In this document: positions 45,807 through 58,800 of the stretch, piece after piece
Position numbering within the stretch: position 1 is the first letter of the stretch
How the letters are laid out: each line of letters begins with the position of its first letter
Source of the DNA: Pseudoscleropodium purum
Lineage: Eukaryota; Streptophyta; Bryopsida; Hypnales; Brachytheciaceae
Length of the DNA: 64,000 bases
Assembly: GCA_963969395.1 (NCBI GenBank)
Contig: OZ017801.1
Location: 21,891,611 to 21,955,610, forward strand
Reading direction: 5' to 3'
Translations under genes and position numbers: made by a program
The notes under the pieces: generated by a model
Told to the model about the DNA's origin: nothing
What the model saw: the letters and a program-made list of their open reading frames with translations, nothing else
Databases searched by the model: none

Positions 45807-47847
45807 TTCAGCCTCGGAATTTTGTTGTGAAAAAGAAACATCTTCTATAATAGTTTGACTTCCAATGAGTATTCTCTTTATTTTTTTAAGGAATAAATTC
45901 CCATGGTATTAGAAAATGATGATTTCAATGGAGACAAGTCCGTCCTTACAAGGCTAAGGTTGAAGTATTAGTACCTTAGTCAATTACTTAAAGAGTTTTG
46001 GAGTAGATTATGTGCAAGTATGAGGTGGTGGAAATTTTTTCTATATAAAAAGATAGGAAATATTGGGATAGGAAAATTTTCAAATTTTTATTTCCAAAAT
46101 TGAAATTACTGTGAATTTTTGAAGCCAAAATGTACCCTTGATCAATAGCCAATGTCTAGAGTCTTCCAATTTTAATCATTCAAGAATTACCCCCACTTAC
46201 TACTTCATATCCTTTCTTGCTCACTACTTCTAGACATAATTCATAGCCTTATTAGTCCCAACATTGAAAAGGACAAAAAAATATTCCAAACTTCAGTTCT
46301 AGCTTAAGGTTGGAAATAGAGCACCCTGTAGATTGAGCAGTAGGCAAGATTGACAACCGGTGCTTCAACCTTATAGGCACATTATGATTGGCTATAAGAC
46401 TTTTTATTTTGCAACTAGCCCATGGTTGGAAATAGGATGACCTATATGACTAGTATGGAACGTACAAAATCTTCACCTTGAAAATTCATGGTAATATTGT
46501 TTTGGAAAATAAAATTCTGAAAAATTATAGGATCCTTGTAAAACCTATTTTTGTACATGACAAGAAATTTTTCTACTCAACATACCCAATTACCTATATT
46601 CTAAATATACTCAATTGCTTAAGTGGTTAGAACTGGGTTAGCTACCTTAGTGCAAAAAGCAATGTTCATCAATTCAATCAAGTCACGAGGCTCTTTCAAA
46701 CCATTGTCATGAATAAAACATAGAAATGTGATTGATTATAAGTTATTCATCTAAATGTGTATGTATTCAACCAAAAACTGTAGGGGAGATTTGTAGCCTC
46801 CAAAAGGCCGTTTCGATTCTATTCCTAAAACTATTTCCGAAACTGTTGGCTACTATCAAGCCAATAATTATCAACAAAAAATTATTGAGAAAAAAAGGTT
46901 AGTCCTAAAATGCAAAAAAAATGTCTAAATTTCTTTTTCTTTTTCTTTTAAAATCGACGATGTGGCACTCTCTTGACCACATTGGATTCATGTTCCCACA
47001 ACAGTTTGGGGGTTCATAGGAGTTGATAACTCGTAGTCTTCTAGAGGCTCTAAATCTCACCTAATGTTAATGGAGCAATATTCTTTGAAGGTTTTGTACC
47101 AATTTAGTGATTTCATCCATAGAAAAAAGGGAAATATATTGTTAGATATTATGTCAAGATATCTTTGTATTATTAGTAGGAAGGAGGTATTTAAGCAACA
47201 AGGAATAATGTAAGAGAGTGAGTGGTACCAAAGGTTGATGTGGGCACTAACTTGGTACTCATATGAACCTTTGGCTATTGGCACTCCTCTCATATTATAT
47301 TTCTTGGTACTTAAATACCTCCTTTCTAATGTTGTATTATTTTCAATCAATAAATCATTGAACAAAAAAATCCTTGAATTTAAGTTTTATTTTTATTTTT
47401 TCATGGAAGAGCACCAATAATCTTGTTGAATGAAGCTATTCATTATTGGAAAATTTTGTAGAATATTTTTGTTATTCAAGTACTTAAATTATACAATAGA
47501 AAGTTTGGCAATGTAGAATAATTTTTTTTAAATACTGTAAAAGTTGGCTATAAAATCATATTTTTTTCCTTACATTCACCACAAAGCTCGTTGTTATATC
47601 AAAATATTTTGTAGAAATTTGGCAATGATAAGCTCAAAAAAGAATGGTTGATTGGCATTTGTAGTTGTTTCTAAGTATTTTATGGTATCTTGTGAGAAGG
47701 ACAACAAAATTCATCATTTTAGCCTTTTACATATAATTTTATTTGGAATTTTTTTATTGACTTATAATTAATATATCACATGTTTTAATGATTATCATTC
47801 ATCATTTGTGACTAAAATATGATTTTTTTACTAAAGAGAGATTTATT
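45807..47847. other. AT-rich intergenic, with a copy of the 6230-6500 repeat arm
   Basis: About 46030-46330 repeats the right arm of the 4570-6500 element (CTTATTAGTCC, CTTGCTCACTA, GTTGGAAATA). No gene seen. Confidence 0.5.
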
Positions 47848-48788
47848 TTAACCCCTATAGGACTGAGGCCTTTTTTTTGCCAAAAAACACTGAAAACTGC
47901 CATTTCTATAGCAAAGAGTAAAAAAATAATTTAATTGTTTTTTTTCACATCTGAACGTAGGATCTTACACCTCATTAGTATAAAAAAGTGTGGAAAAAAT
48001 TTCAGAATGTTTCACCACAAAAATTGCAAGATATTTGCGTTTAAAGTGGAAAAAACAAGTTTTTCAGCACATTGCGGGACTGGATTTTTTGACATTGAAC
48101 ATTTTTTACTGAAAATTTTTGCACTACACAATTTTGAGCTTTAAGTCTTTATAGTGGAGAATTGAGTTGAGAATCTAGGGAAAAAAAGAAATTCAAAAAA
48201 ACTTAATTTTTATTCTTAAAAAAATTGTTAAGTAGAAGTAGGTACGAGATAGAAGGAAAATCTAAAATATTCATGTATTTTAGATGGAATTAAAATGCAC
48301 TAATCCCAATGGTGAGATTGTTCTATCAAGTAAACTAAACCATACAAAATTAAAAAATTGGAACATTGGAAATATTGCCTACAGAAATGTATCCTACAAG
48401 TTATTTTTTTCAAAAAGATGCTCTAACTACCCGAAAAACAAGAATGTCCATAACTTTCTCATAACAAATCCAAATGAAATGAATCAAAGCTTTTTGGATA
48501 GACTAAAATATAATCTATGAGGAAAACAATATATATTTTTTAAATTCAAAGTTTTGCAAAACTTTTTTTCTGCTGCCCGGACTGCCCCCCGTCCCCTTGT
48601 TTGAGCTTATTTGGTCATAACTATTGTTTCCAAGCACCAATTGTGAAAAAATTTATACTCTCGTAAAGCTTATCAGTTTTTCTATCTCCAAAAAAAGTAT
48701 CAAAAAATCATGACAAAAATTCAGCCCATAGGTACCTGCCCGAAATCCCATTTGTCCCCTTAAGGGACAATGGTCCTTTAGGGGTTAA
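47848..48788. repeat. Dispersed repeat, copy 2, about 940 bp
   Basis: Starts TTAACCCCTATAGGACTGAGG and ends GGACAATGGTCCTTTAGGGGTTAA. The ends are therefore inverted over about 15 bp. Copy 3 is at 54923-55885 and a partial copy starts the window. Contains ctgcccggactgcccccc near the right third. Probably a non-autonomous TIR element. Confidence 0.75.
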
Positions 48789-51700
48789 AAAGTCCTTCTT
48801 ACAATTTCACCTTCTAGAAAAAATTTGTTAGTAAAATAAACACTTAGCTGAACCTATTCTAGAGTATTTACATCTAAAACCAACTCTATTGGCTTTATAA
48901 TTCTATAGATGGAGATGAAAAAAAAATGATGAAGAATTTAAGCATAGTGGCAAATGTTCATCAAGCAAAATGACAAGTAGTTGTGTAAATTTTGGAGACA
49001 CAATGAAATTGCTTATTAATTTTCTAAAGTAATGGTATCATGGGTGTAACCAAGATGGATCTATAATTTGAATTGAAACCCATCAAATTTACACCAAATA
49101 AAGATATTTATAGTGCCACAATAGTCTTTAGACAAATAGTTAAATTAAAAGACACTTTATCAAAAGTTATCTCCTCACATAATGTAATCTTCATATTATT
49201 ATAAACAATCTTTTCTATTATCAAAATTAGTTACCTTCTCTAAATTATTGTTGCCGCCTTTTTGCTATTCAACATTTTGGCTACACTTTCCTTATTCAAT
49301 TTCAATCTAAAAGTAGGGATTTGTATTCCTAAAAGGTCAATTTAACCCTTTAGTGACCGTGGTTGATTTGGGGGGCGAGCAAAGTTTTTTAATATAAATT
49401 TGGAAAAGGAAAATTTCATCACTACTTCAAGGAAGTAATCCTAGATTAGACCGTGGGAATTGATGTTGTAGGCTTTATCTGTGAAAAAAACATAAAGTGA
49501 GTATGATCTGATGATGCAATTTGTTGTGGATGATCTTCAAAGTGCAATGCATCAAAGTAGCCTTCATTTAAAGTAGCATAATACATTATTGCCCATAACT
49601 TTTGAAACATGCATCCACAATTCATGGGATTGTTGGGCAACGTTTCTATTATTCTTAGGCATCAATTTCAAATAGAATCACATGAGTTGTTGAATATATA
49701 TGTGACTTAGAAGGTACGACTCAGGTCATCTCTCTTGTCTTTGGACAAGCACATCTACCTTGTTATTGCATATAATTCTTAGAAATTGGATTTATTTGGA
49801 GCACATGCTAAAGCTCTATTTGCGTTACTTTTTGAGTTTTTTCAAATATCCTATATTGAGGGCAGTAAAAGAAAAAGAATTCAAGATTCAACCTAAAAGT
49901 GGTCAACCGGTCACTAAAGGCTTAAGGTGTATATAGTTTAGTTGCATTGCCTTGAAAAGACTTAAACTTGTATTTAAAACTTAACCCTTTAACTTCAAAA
50001 AATCTTTGTATCTCCAAAGTGTTTGGGCCTTGGTCAAATTGATTGTAACTTTCAAAGTATTTATTTTTGGTTTTGATTTAAAATTAAAAAAAAATCCTAT
50101 TAAAATATATTTCTATAACATTGGAAAATTTTGAAAAAATTCAAAAATTCAATGAGTTCTTGCAATTGGAAGCTCTGTATGTTAAATCCAAATAATATGA
50201 TATTAGTATATTTCATTTGTATTTTCTTCTTTAATGATGATTTCAAGTCTTTATTAAAAAAAATTATTGTGACCTTTACTTTTGCTCAAAATTCCAAAGT
50301 ATTCTAATATATATATTCTAGTTGACATATACATATTAAAAAAAGATTTTTCCACCAAGGTCTATTGAAAAAATATGAAGGTCTATTGAAAATTCATTTA
50401 TTCAAACACAAAATTTTAAAAATGATATGAATCAAAATTTTGTAGTAGAAGCCTTTAGTTTGACATAAAACTAAATTGCTTTATATTTTAGAGTATTCAT
50501 TTGCTTTTCTTAGTAAAATGACTATGAACAAAAGTAAATTTTTTGAATTTAGTGTTATATTTTTTATTTAATTAAAATAAAATGAGTGAATATAATATCA
50601 TACAAGATCTAGTTCTCGATACATTCTACTTTATCAATGATAGTTATAGATGCTTCAAGAAACATGTAAATCTTTCCTAAACAAGAGGAAATATCTCTTT
50701 TAGAACCTTTATGGTTTGTGAACCTCTTCCCTTAACTCCTGAGCACTCTGACATCCCAATTCTAAAAGATGAACCTTAGAGAGGTTCCAAGGGCTTTTTA
50801 GACCATATAACTTCTTATTCATCAAACCCAATGCTTGACTTTTAAAAAACCACACTTTCTATTTGCCAAATTTTCTGGATGAAATTGAGATTATATATAT
50901 ATATATATATATTTTATAAAGATATATTCAAGAGAGGATTCAGGTGCTAAAGGGTTAACATTCTCACCAACAAAAGAAATCATCATTTACACCATGTCCC
51001 TAGGAGGGGCAGCGAAAGTGTCAATTTCTGGTGCTTCTCCAGACCTGTACCTTACTGGAACAGGCAGTCAGGCACTCTTGACAAGCTATGTGAAGCTGAG
51101 TCGAAAATTACTAGCCAGACTCCTCTGATCCATCCATCCACTTGTATGGAATTTTCATATTAAAGTAATGACTAAATAAATGTGCAATTCTTGATTCTCT
51201 CTAATCAAAATGACTACATCATATATGAAGTCTGAGTCAAGTGGTAGTGATGCGCATATTGTTCAACAAGATTATTATTTTCAGAAATGAGTTCATGAAG
51301 GACAGAGCACAGCCAAGGTCATGGGCACCTCCAAGGCTGCTTTCTATGGTATGCATGCCTACCTACTTCATACGGAGTAATTTTTCATGTAGTCACCGCT
51401 TGCTGGTGCATGTCAAGTAAGACAAGTTAATGTATCAGGAATCTCTATTGGCCGTAACCTCAGCTCAATGATGTGGCCTCCTAAAGTCTACCTCTGACAG
51501 GCTTTTCGGAAGCACAGGTTCATTGAAAGACATGCTTACTACGGGTACCCAACAGCTTCCTAGCCTGAAAAACGTCGGTGCTTTCGATCGACGGAGTTGA
51601 CAAAGTAACTAAGAAGAATTAAGCGAACAACAAGCTGAACAGAACCTGGATTTAATTGACGGACGCAACAAATTAAATGCAATAATTAACATGTATTTGA

Positions 51701-52990
51701 TATCAACAGCTGCTCGATCTGGAGCAGACAAATCCTGTACATATCTTCTACTAGAGTATACCACAGAGTCATGAAAATCTGTCCAATTCAAATTTCATCC
51801 GTCACGCGGATGATCACGTTTCCATCCATGTTTTGGAGTCAAAGAAGGAACCTGCTGCTACAAAGTGTGATGCTGCGCAATCTGCAACGGGGTGTACTAG
51901 TATCTCTCTCTATGCAAACATTCATAGCTCTTCGACATATAGCCTTCATACCAGCTCCTCGAATTAGCATGTGTTTAGCCTAGTTTGCCCCATCACGTCA
52001 ATTTCGTTAAATTGGCGGACTTCCAATACTTTGGCACGTCTCAGGACGCGTGGCCTATAACATGAATCTATATCTTTCCTACTTTGTGACCTGAAATTAC
52101 TCCTTCGAGTAGAAACATGTCACAACTCTTGACGCTAGAATCGGGATAATTAAACATAACAGCCGTTTCCTCCGGACTCCTCCATTTTCCTCCGGTTCCT
52201 GGAATCTCGATCTTTTGTGCCGCGAACTGCAAATGATAAAACCAGGCTCATAGACCTCGATACGTGTCCCATCACCCATAATATCAAATTTAAACGCCTC
52301 ACCCACAGCAAATCAACTTCAAATCTCTGTTCGTACACTTCACAAGATCATCCAAGTGCATGCTTAGAAACTTACATTAGTATACGCGATTTCTGTCAAC
52401 TTGACTTCGGTTGTCAACAAACCAAACTGACTAGACGGTGAAAAATTAAATACTTTTAAGATCAAAGGCTAGAACCATTAGAAGGCTAGAACCATTAGAA
52501 CTCTGCACTATGCGTGCGGGGACAGTGCGGAAAGTATATAGAAATAATTCAACCAAAAGATTACGGCTTTCTGCATGTTAACAACCTTAATAACTTTGAC
52601 AACGTAAACAAACGATAACAATGTTCTAAGTTATAGGAGTGTGGCCATGGATAACAAAACTCCAATCAATATGAATGAGATATGACAGTCATCCTCGGAG
52701 CCCTTCTTGAGCCACTTTGCTACAGAAAACGCATTTCTTGAGAATTTTTGGTATTTACTGAGAACGCGTCGGGCCCTCCTGCGTCATGCTGACTGGCTTG
52801 TCTACTGTGATAATGGGGAGTCGGTACAGACTACAGAGGACCGCGCTTCATCTCCGACAAAATTAAATTTCAATATAACAACGTAACCACCAAGCAAGCT
52901 ACTGCATGTACAGTACATACAATGTACATGCTGAGTCACTCATGTTAGTGATGCATACCCGGTCAAAATGCTTCAAAAAAGTTCAAGTTA
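48789..52990. other. Gene-poor tract, including DUF247 upstream region
   Basis: A TA microsatellite lies near 50893-50920. Between 51000 and 52900 composition is closer to the genes. Segment 51730-52040 is repeated in decayed form at 58320-58640, and 52800-52915 at 55935-56035. No open gene recognised. Confidence 0.45.
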
Positions 52991-52998
52991 GTCGTGTG

Positions 52999-53005
52999 TA
53001 TATAA
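52999..53005 (+). promoter_or_regulatory. TATA box upstream of the DUF247 gene
   Basis: TATATAA in a GC-richer context about 360 bp before the chosen ATG (53366). Confidence 0.5.
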
Positions 53006-53365
53006 CCCCTACCCGAGCTAATCATGCTGTGGACGAGCTAGCTAGCGAGGTCATTTCCCACTCTCTCAGTGTTGGACTCTAGTGTAAAAGATCGCGAGTT
53101 AGACCGATTCCAAACTCTCAACCAGCTGCAAGAGTGCTCAGATTTTTCTCATTTTCTCTGCTTCTAAATATGAAGTGTAGCTGCCAATTTCCATGCTTGT
53201 CTTGTGTTGTGCATGCTTGGTGGTGTACACTGCTCCATCAGTTCTTGTTTCGGGAGTTCTCGTTTTCCACCTCTACCTTCACCGTTGTTCTCGATCAATG
53301 CTCCATGAGCAGTGAACGCCTATTGCAGAGATAGTTTTGCGGACGTGAGGCTATTTGTACCCGCC

Positions 53366-54582
53366 ATGGGGGAGAATGTAATAGAGATGGCTCGGCTGCT
53401 TAAACATGAAAATCAACAAGGAGCTTTAGTAGTAGATATACCAGAATGGACGGTCTTTGAGGTACCAGCGCGATTGCGAGCTAGGTCTCCCGCCAGTTTC
53501 CAAAACATCGGGTTGGAGTTTGGCCTTCACCGTCGCACTTTGACGAACTCTATGACAGAGATCTTCAAAATTAATATAGCTCGGATCCTGCATTCCAGGC
53601 TCGTCAAGAGAAATAGTTCATGGGATTACTTTTCGCATGCCGTTGTCGGAGATGTAAACATAGCTAGACGGGCTTATGCAGCCAGTTCTGCTCGATTTCA
53701 GGACTGGGGATGATTGTGAACACATTTGTTCTCCGCTTTAGCCTTTTCGCACACCCGGAAACCTCCGAGGACGGCAATCCACTGGGGTGCTTGAATGGCT
53801 CATTCTGTTCGCAAGAAATGAACGACTTGCAGCATAGCGATCGACGAATGTACGAACACTTGTTTTGGACATATCCTGTCGAACCCTTAGAGAAGTCTTT
53901 GATAAACTGTCAGCATCTTCTAGATTGCCTGTACACAGTGGTCTGCGGTCATACTTTACCTTTCAAAGATGAACCAAATTATCATCATTCTTCCCACCCT
54001 GTTTTGGATAGCCTATCCTCTGTCACACGGCTCCAGGAAGTCGGCATCCGTGTCATGGGCACGGTTCCCACTTTGAGGGATATCAGATTGAGTGGTCGAG
54101 GATACCTGAGAAATGCAATATTCCATTTACCCAAGGTCAACTTGTACGATTACAGTGAGTTGGCTTTTCACAACCTGGCGCTTCATGAGCATTTGTTCTA
54201 CGGTGTGCAACGCGGGGATTTGAGAAGGTATCTCCTGTGCATGGCCGCCTTGAGCATCAACAACTCCGACATGCAGGTTTTGAGTGAACAGGGAGTAGCG
54301 GGCTATTATATAACAAGTAAGGACACCATTCCAGGCTTATGGGGTCGCACTTTGAAGGAAGTTTATTCCCCGGTACCTTCAAGGACTTGGGTGGAATGTT
54401 ATCGCCACATTCACCAACACCGTAAATCATCATAGAAGAAATGGAGACGGGAGTGCTGGACTCTGTTCTTGGCGAAGCCCTGGACTTTAGTGAGCGTGCT
54501 GGCGGCTATCCTGTTGTTGTTTCTTACAGCCACACAGACTTGGCTTACAGCATTTCCACACAAGGAGAAGAGTGAGGGCTGA
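53366..54582 (+). pseudogene. DUF247 family membrane protein, broken by one frameshift and one stop
   Basis: ATG 53366 sits in GCCATGG context. Segment 1 (to about 53705) has VDIPEWTVFEVPARLR, the start typical of DUF247. Continuing to the next segment (MIVNTFVLRF.., from 53710) needs a one-base shift in the GGGG run at 53704-53710. This segment has LPKVNLYDYSELAFHNLALHE and ends in TAG (54433-54435). The same frame goes on for 48 codons with a classic DUF247 C-terminal anchor, FLAKPWTLVSVLAAILLLFL, ending at 54582. The total of about 405 codons matches the family. DUF247 proteins are plant-specific; some act in self-incompatibility. Sequencing error could explain the homopolymer shift but not easily the TAG. 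Confidence 0.75.
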
Positions 54583-54922
54583 TTGATTTCCAGGCGTGCA
54601 GGGCTGCGACAAATGGACTTTGCCGTCGCCTGTAGAGTATGGTAGAGAGAGCATCAAAGCAACCACGACCTAGCTACTGTAGTGTTCAAGCTGATTTCGT
54701 TGGTGGTAGCTAGGGTTCATTGTTTAGTTAGCCGTCATCTTCCTGCTCACCTCCTTCGCTGATGAAATTCTCGAGTTGAGCTGCAAGCTTTTTTTCCTCC
54801 TTCCACAAGCGCTAAGGTAAACCGGCCTTCCACATGCAGAATGACTGGTTGGCCCTGTTGAAATTTAAAAGAAAAATTCCATGTAAATACAATTGTGAGA
54901 AATGGGGAGAGCAATTGAAATT
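54583..54922. other. 3' flank of the DUF247 gene
   Basis: No further gene recognised. Confidence 0.5.
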
Positions 54923-55885
54923 TTAACCCCTACAGGATCAAGGCCTTTTTTCTGCCAAAAAACACTAAAAACTGCCATTTCTATAGCAAAGAGTAAAAAA
55001 ATATTTTAATTGTTTATTTTTTTCACATCTAACCACAGAATCTTACACCTCACAAGTATTAAAAAGTGTGGAAAAAAATTTCAGAATTTTTCACTTCACA
55101 AATTGCAAGATATTTGCGTTTAAAGTGGAAAAAACAAGTTTTTCAGCACATTGCAGGACTGGATTTTTTGACTTTAAACATTTTTAACTGAAAATTTTTG
55201 CACTACAAAGTTTTGAGCTTTAGATCTTTATAGTGGAGAATTGAGTTGAGAGTCTACAGAAAAAAAGGATTTCAAAAAAACTTAATTTCCATTTTAAAAA
55301 AAATTGTTAAGTAGAAGTATGTATGAGATAGAAGAAAAATCTAAAATATTCATATATTTTAGATGGAATTAAAATGCACTAATCCCAATGGTGAGATTGT
55401 TCTAACAAGTAAACTAAACCATGCAAAATAAAAAAATTGAAAAAATTGGGAAAATTGGAAAAATTGCATTCAGAAATGAATCCTACAAGTTATTTTTTCA
55501 AGAAGATGCTCTAACTACCCAAAAAACAAGAATGTCCATAACTTTCTCATAACAAATCCAAATGAAATGAATCAAATCTTTTTGGATAGACAAAAATACA
55601 ATCTATGAGGAAAAAAATATTAAGGAAAAAAATTCAAATTTTTACAATTTTTTTTTGCTGCCCGGACTGCCCCCCCCCCCCCCCCGTCCTCTCGTTTGAG
55701 CTTATTTGGTCATAACTATTGTTTCTGGGCACTAATTGTGAAAAAAAAATTATACTCTCATAAAGCTTATCAGTTTTTCTATCTTCAAAAAAAGTATCAA
55801 AAAATCATGACAAAAATTCAGCCTGTAGGTACTTGCCCAAAATCCCACTTGTCACCCAAAGGGACAATGGTCCTTTACGGGTTAA
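54923..55885. repeat. Dispersed repeat, copy 3, about 960 bp
   Basis: Full-length match to 47848-48788 from TTAACCCCTACAGGATCAAGG to GGACAATGGTCCTTTACGGGTTAA, with a lengthened C run near 55672-55685. Confidence 0.8.
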
Positions 55886-58800
55886 GTTTTTTCACGACCT
55901 ATGAATTTATGTGACAGCCTCATGCTAGTCCTGTGACTATCAATGGGCAGTCGGTACAGACTACGGAGGACCGCACTGCATTTCAATCTAACAACGTAAC
56001 CACAAAGCAAGTTACTGCACTGTACAAAGGGGTCTAATTATTTCCAAACTGCCTGTAGTGCCATTAATTTTTTTTTTCATAGTATAAAGAAGAATTGAAA
56101 TTTGTCATCTTAAATAATTGACACTCAATTCTTACAAAATCCCAATCAAGCCTATCAAATTTCAATTTCATATAAGCAAAATTTTTATTTTTTATGAATT
56201 TTTTAAGTGGATTTTCATGATTTTATATAAAATATTATATTGAAAATAGTTGGAAAGGAATTTTTTAATTGGATTGTAGAGATATGCAGGGAACATCTAT
56301 ACGCACATCTTTCGTTCAACAAGTATCTCCAAAAAAGTTTTACAATTCCTTTTGGAAAGAGTTTAATGTGAGGTGCCATTTGATCAAACTTTGTGAAATA
56401 GATATCTTTATAGTTTAATTATATTTTGCTATTTGACCCTCACACTATAACTAATTTTGTACATTTGAGCATGAGGGTACAATTACCTTGCCAAAATCTA
56501 ATTATAATAAAAAGATATATATTTTCCAAAATTAATTAGGACATTGTCATGCCAACATTGAAATCTCTATAGAGGGAATTGTGAGACTTTTTTTGGAGAT
56601 GCTTGTTGAAGGAAAAATGTGTGTATGGATGTTTCTTATAGAGTGATCTTTGCTATCAAATACAAGAAATTAATTACTAATATTTTTCAATGAATTATCA
56701 TGTAAAACCATGAAAATTTAATTGAAAAAATTCACCTAAAATGGAGTTATGATTTTTAGAAATTAAAACTTGGTATACTTGATTGTGATTGCATAAGAAT
56801 TGAATTTTAATTATACAAGACGAAAAAAATGCCAATTCTATTCTATATTATGCAAAAAAATTTAAATGGCATAATAGACAATTTGTAAATGTATTAGCCG
56901 CACTATATAGTGGGATGTCAAAACAATACATGATGGCAATTTGGATCATTTAGTTGTCTTCGTGCAATGTAGATTAGAAGTTGACAATTTTTGTTTTGTA
57001 TAATCAACATTTATATTTTACACAATTCCAATGAAAGATAAGAAATTTCAATTTCAAGAAACCACAATTCTCAATTTTTGGTGAATTTTTAAACCTATTT
57101 TTTATGATTTTATATGCTAATCATTGAAAAGAATTGGTGATAATTTTTTTTTAAATTCAATTGCTAAGATATGATGAAAACATCCATGCACACAATCATC
57201 TTTCCTTTGAGAAGAATCTCTAAAAGAAATTTTACAATTCCATGTATAGAGAATTCAATGTTGGCATGACATGCCCTAATTTTGGGTAATAGATATTTCT
57301 TTCTTGTAATTAGATTTTTCTATTTATTACTCACACTATAAATAATTTTGTACATTTTTGTAGTGCACTCTCCAAGTGGACCTTGTTTCCTAACTCCTTA
57401 ATGCTCCGATGTACCGAAAATAGGTGTGTTTTTGATTGACAATATTGTCAAAAGTAATTAAAAAGAAAAATGAAATTACAATAATTATTTACTTTGGCGT
57501 GAAACTAGTAAGGTAACTACTTCTAACCCACTTTTTAAAACTATATAGTTTAGATTCTTGCCTAAAATATAATTTTGCTATTCATGAGAGACTATAGTTG
57601 GTTGCCCTAAACCCTATTTTCATCACTTTGAAAATTCATAGTTTATTCACACAATGTCCAAAAAATGCATTTTAAGAGAACCTAGAATTGAATTTTGACT
57701 ACCAACAAAAAACCACAAAAGAATTTCAATATCGTATTGGAAACCATGCTGAATTGCTTATTTGCACAATTTTAGGTGTAGTTATTTATGACAAGCCAAA
57801 TTGAACCTAAATTCAATTAATAGATGCAACAAATTGTAAATTGTGTTGGAATCACACTAAATTCTTCTTCATCACCATTTCAAATTAAATGTATATATAT
57901 ATAATTGAAAATCATATAAAGAGTTTGATGTTTTGTATATCCTATCTACCATCTAGTACATATCGCCACCATTTGTGAGAATTACTTGTATTTAATGATA
58001 TATATTAGAAATCAGCCTTTACAATTGCTTTAGAGATATTTGATCACATACCATTTAAATTACTTGTATGATTTCTTGCTTATTCTTCACCCCATTGCAA
58101 AAATCTTTGACTATCTTCCAAAGGTTTTCCATAAAATGGTAGATAGTACATAAAAGAAATTCAAATTATTGTATGATTTGAAATTACTCATTTTTCACTT
58201 ATTATGAAGTTGAAGTGCACTCTTGATTGCAATTCCAATATAATTTACAGTTTCAAAATTAGTTCATTTCTAAACATCAGCTAGAGCTTCTTGAAGTTAT
58301 TGAAAGTTTACTGGACCTTATTGTACATATCTTCTACTCTAGAATATACAACAAAATCATAAAAATCTCTTGAAAATCTATCAATTTCATCCATCACAAA
58401 GATTATGATTGTTTTTATTCATAGCATTTGGAATCAAAAGAAGGAACTTGTTGCTACAAAGTTCAATATTGCAACATTTGCAACCGGGTGTATTGGTATC
58501 TCTCTATGCATACATTCATAGTTCATGGACATACAATATACTCTATATACATGCCAACTCCTCGAACTAGTGTATTAATAGCCTAATTTGCCCCCTTCAC
58601 GTCGATTTCCTTAAATTGGTGGAATTCTAGTACTTGGGTATTGACCTAAAGTTGAACTTACTCCTTTGAAGAGAAACAAGTTTGAGAATTTTTGGATTAT
58701 ATGACTTTTTACCAAATCGAATGAAGAGAGTTTTCAAGCCATCCCACTATACCAAAAATGATGTTTAGTTTTATGTTACATTCAATAATACTTATTGTAT

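Noticed and set aside
53134..53334. Signal-peptide-like frame upstream of the DUF247 gene
   Set aside because: Begins with a non-ATG codon, ends before the family homology, and overlaps the 5' leader of the better-supported ATG at 53366.
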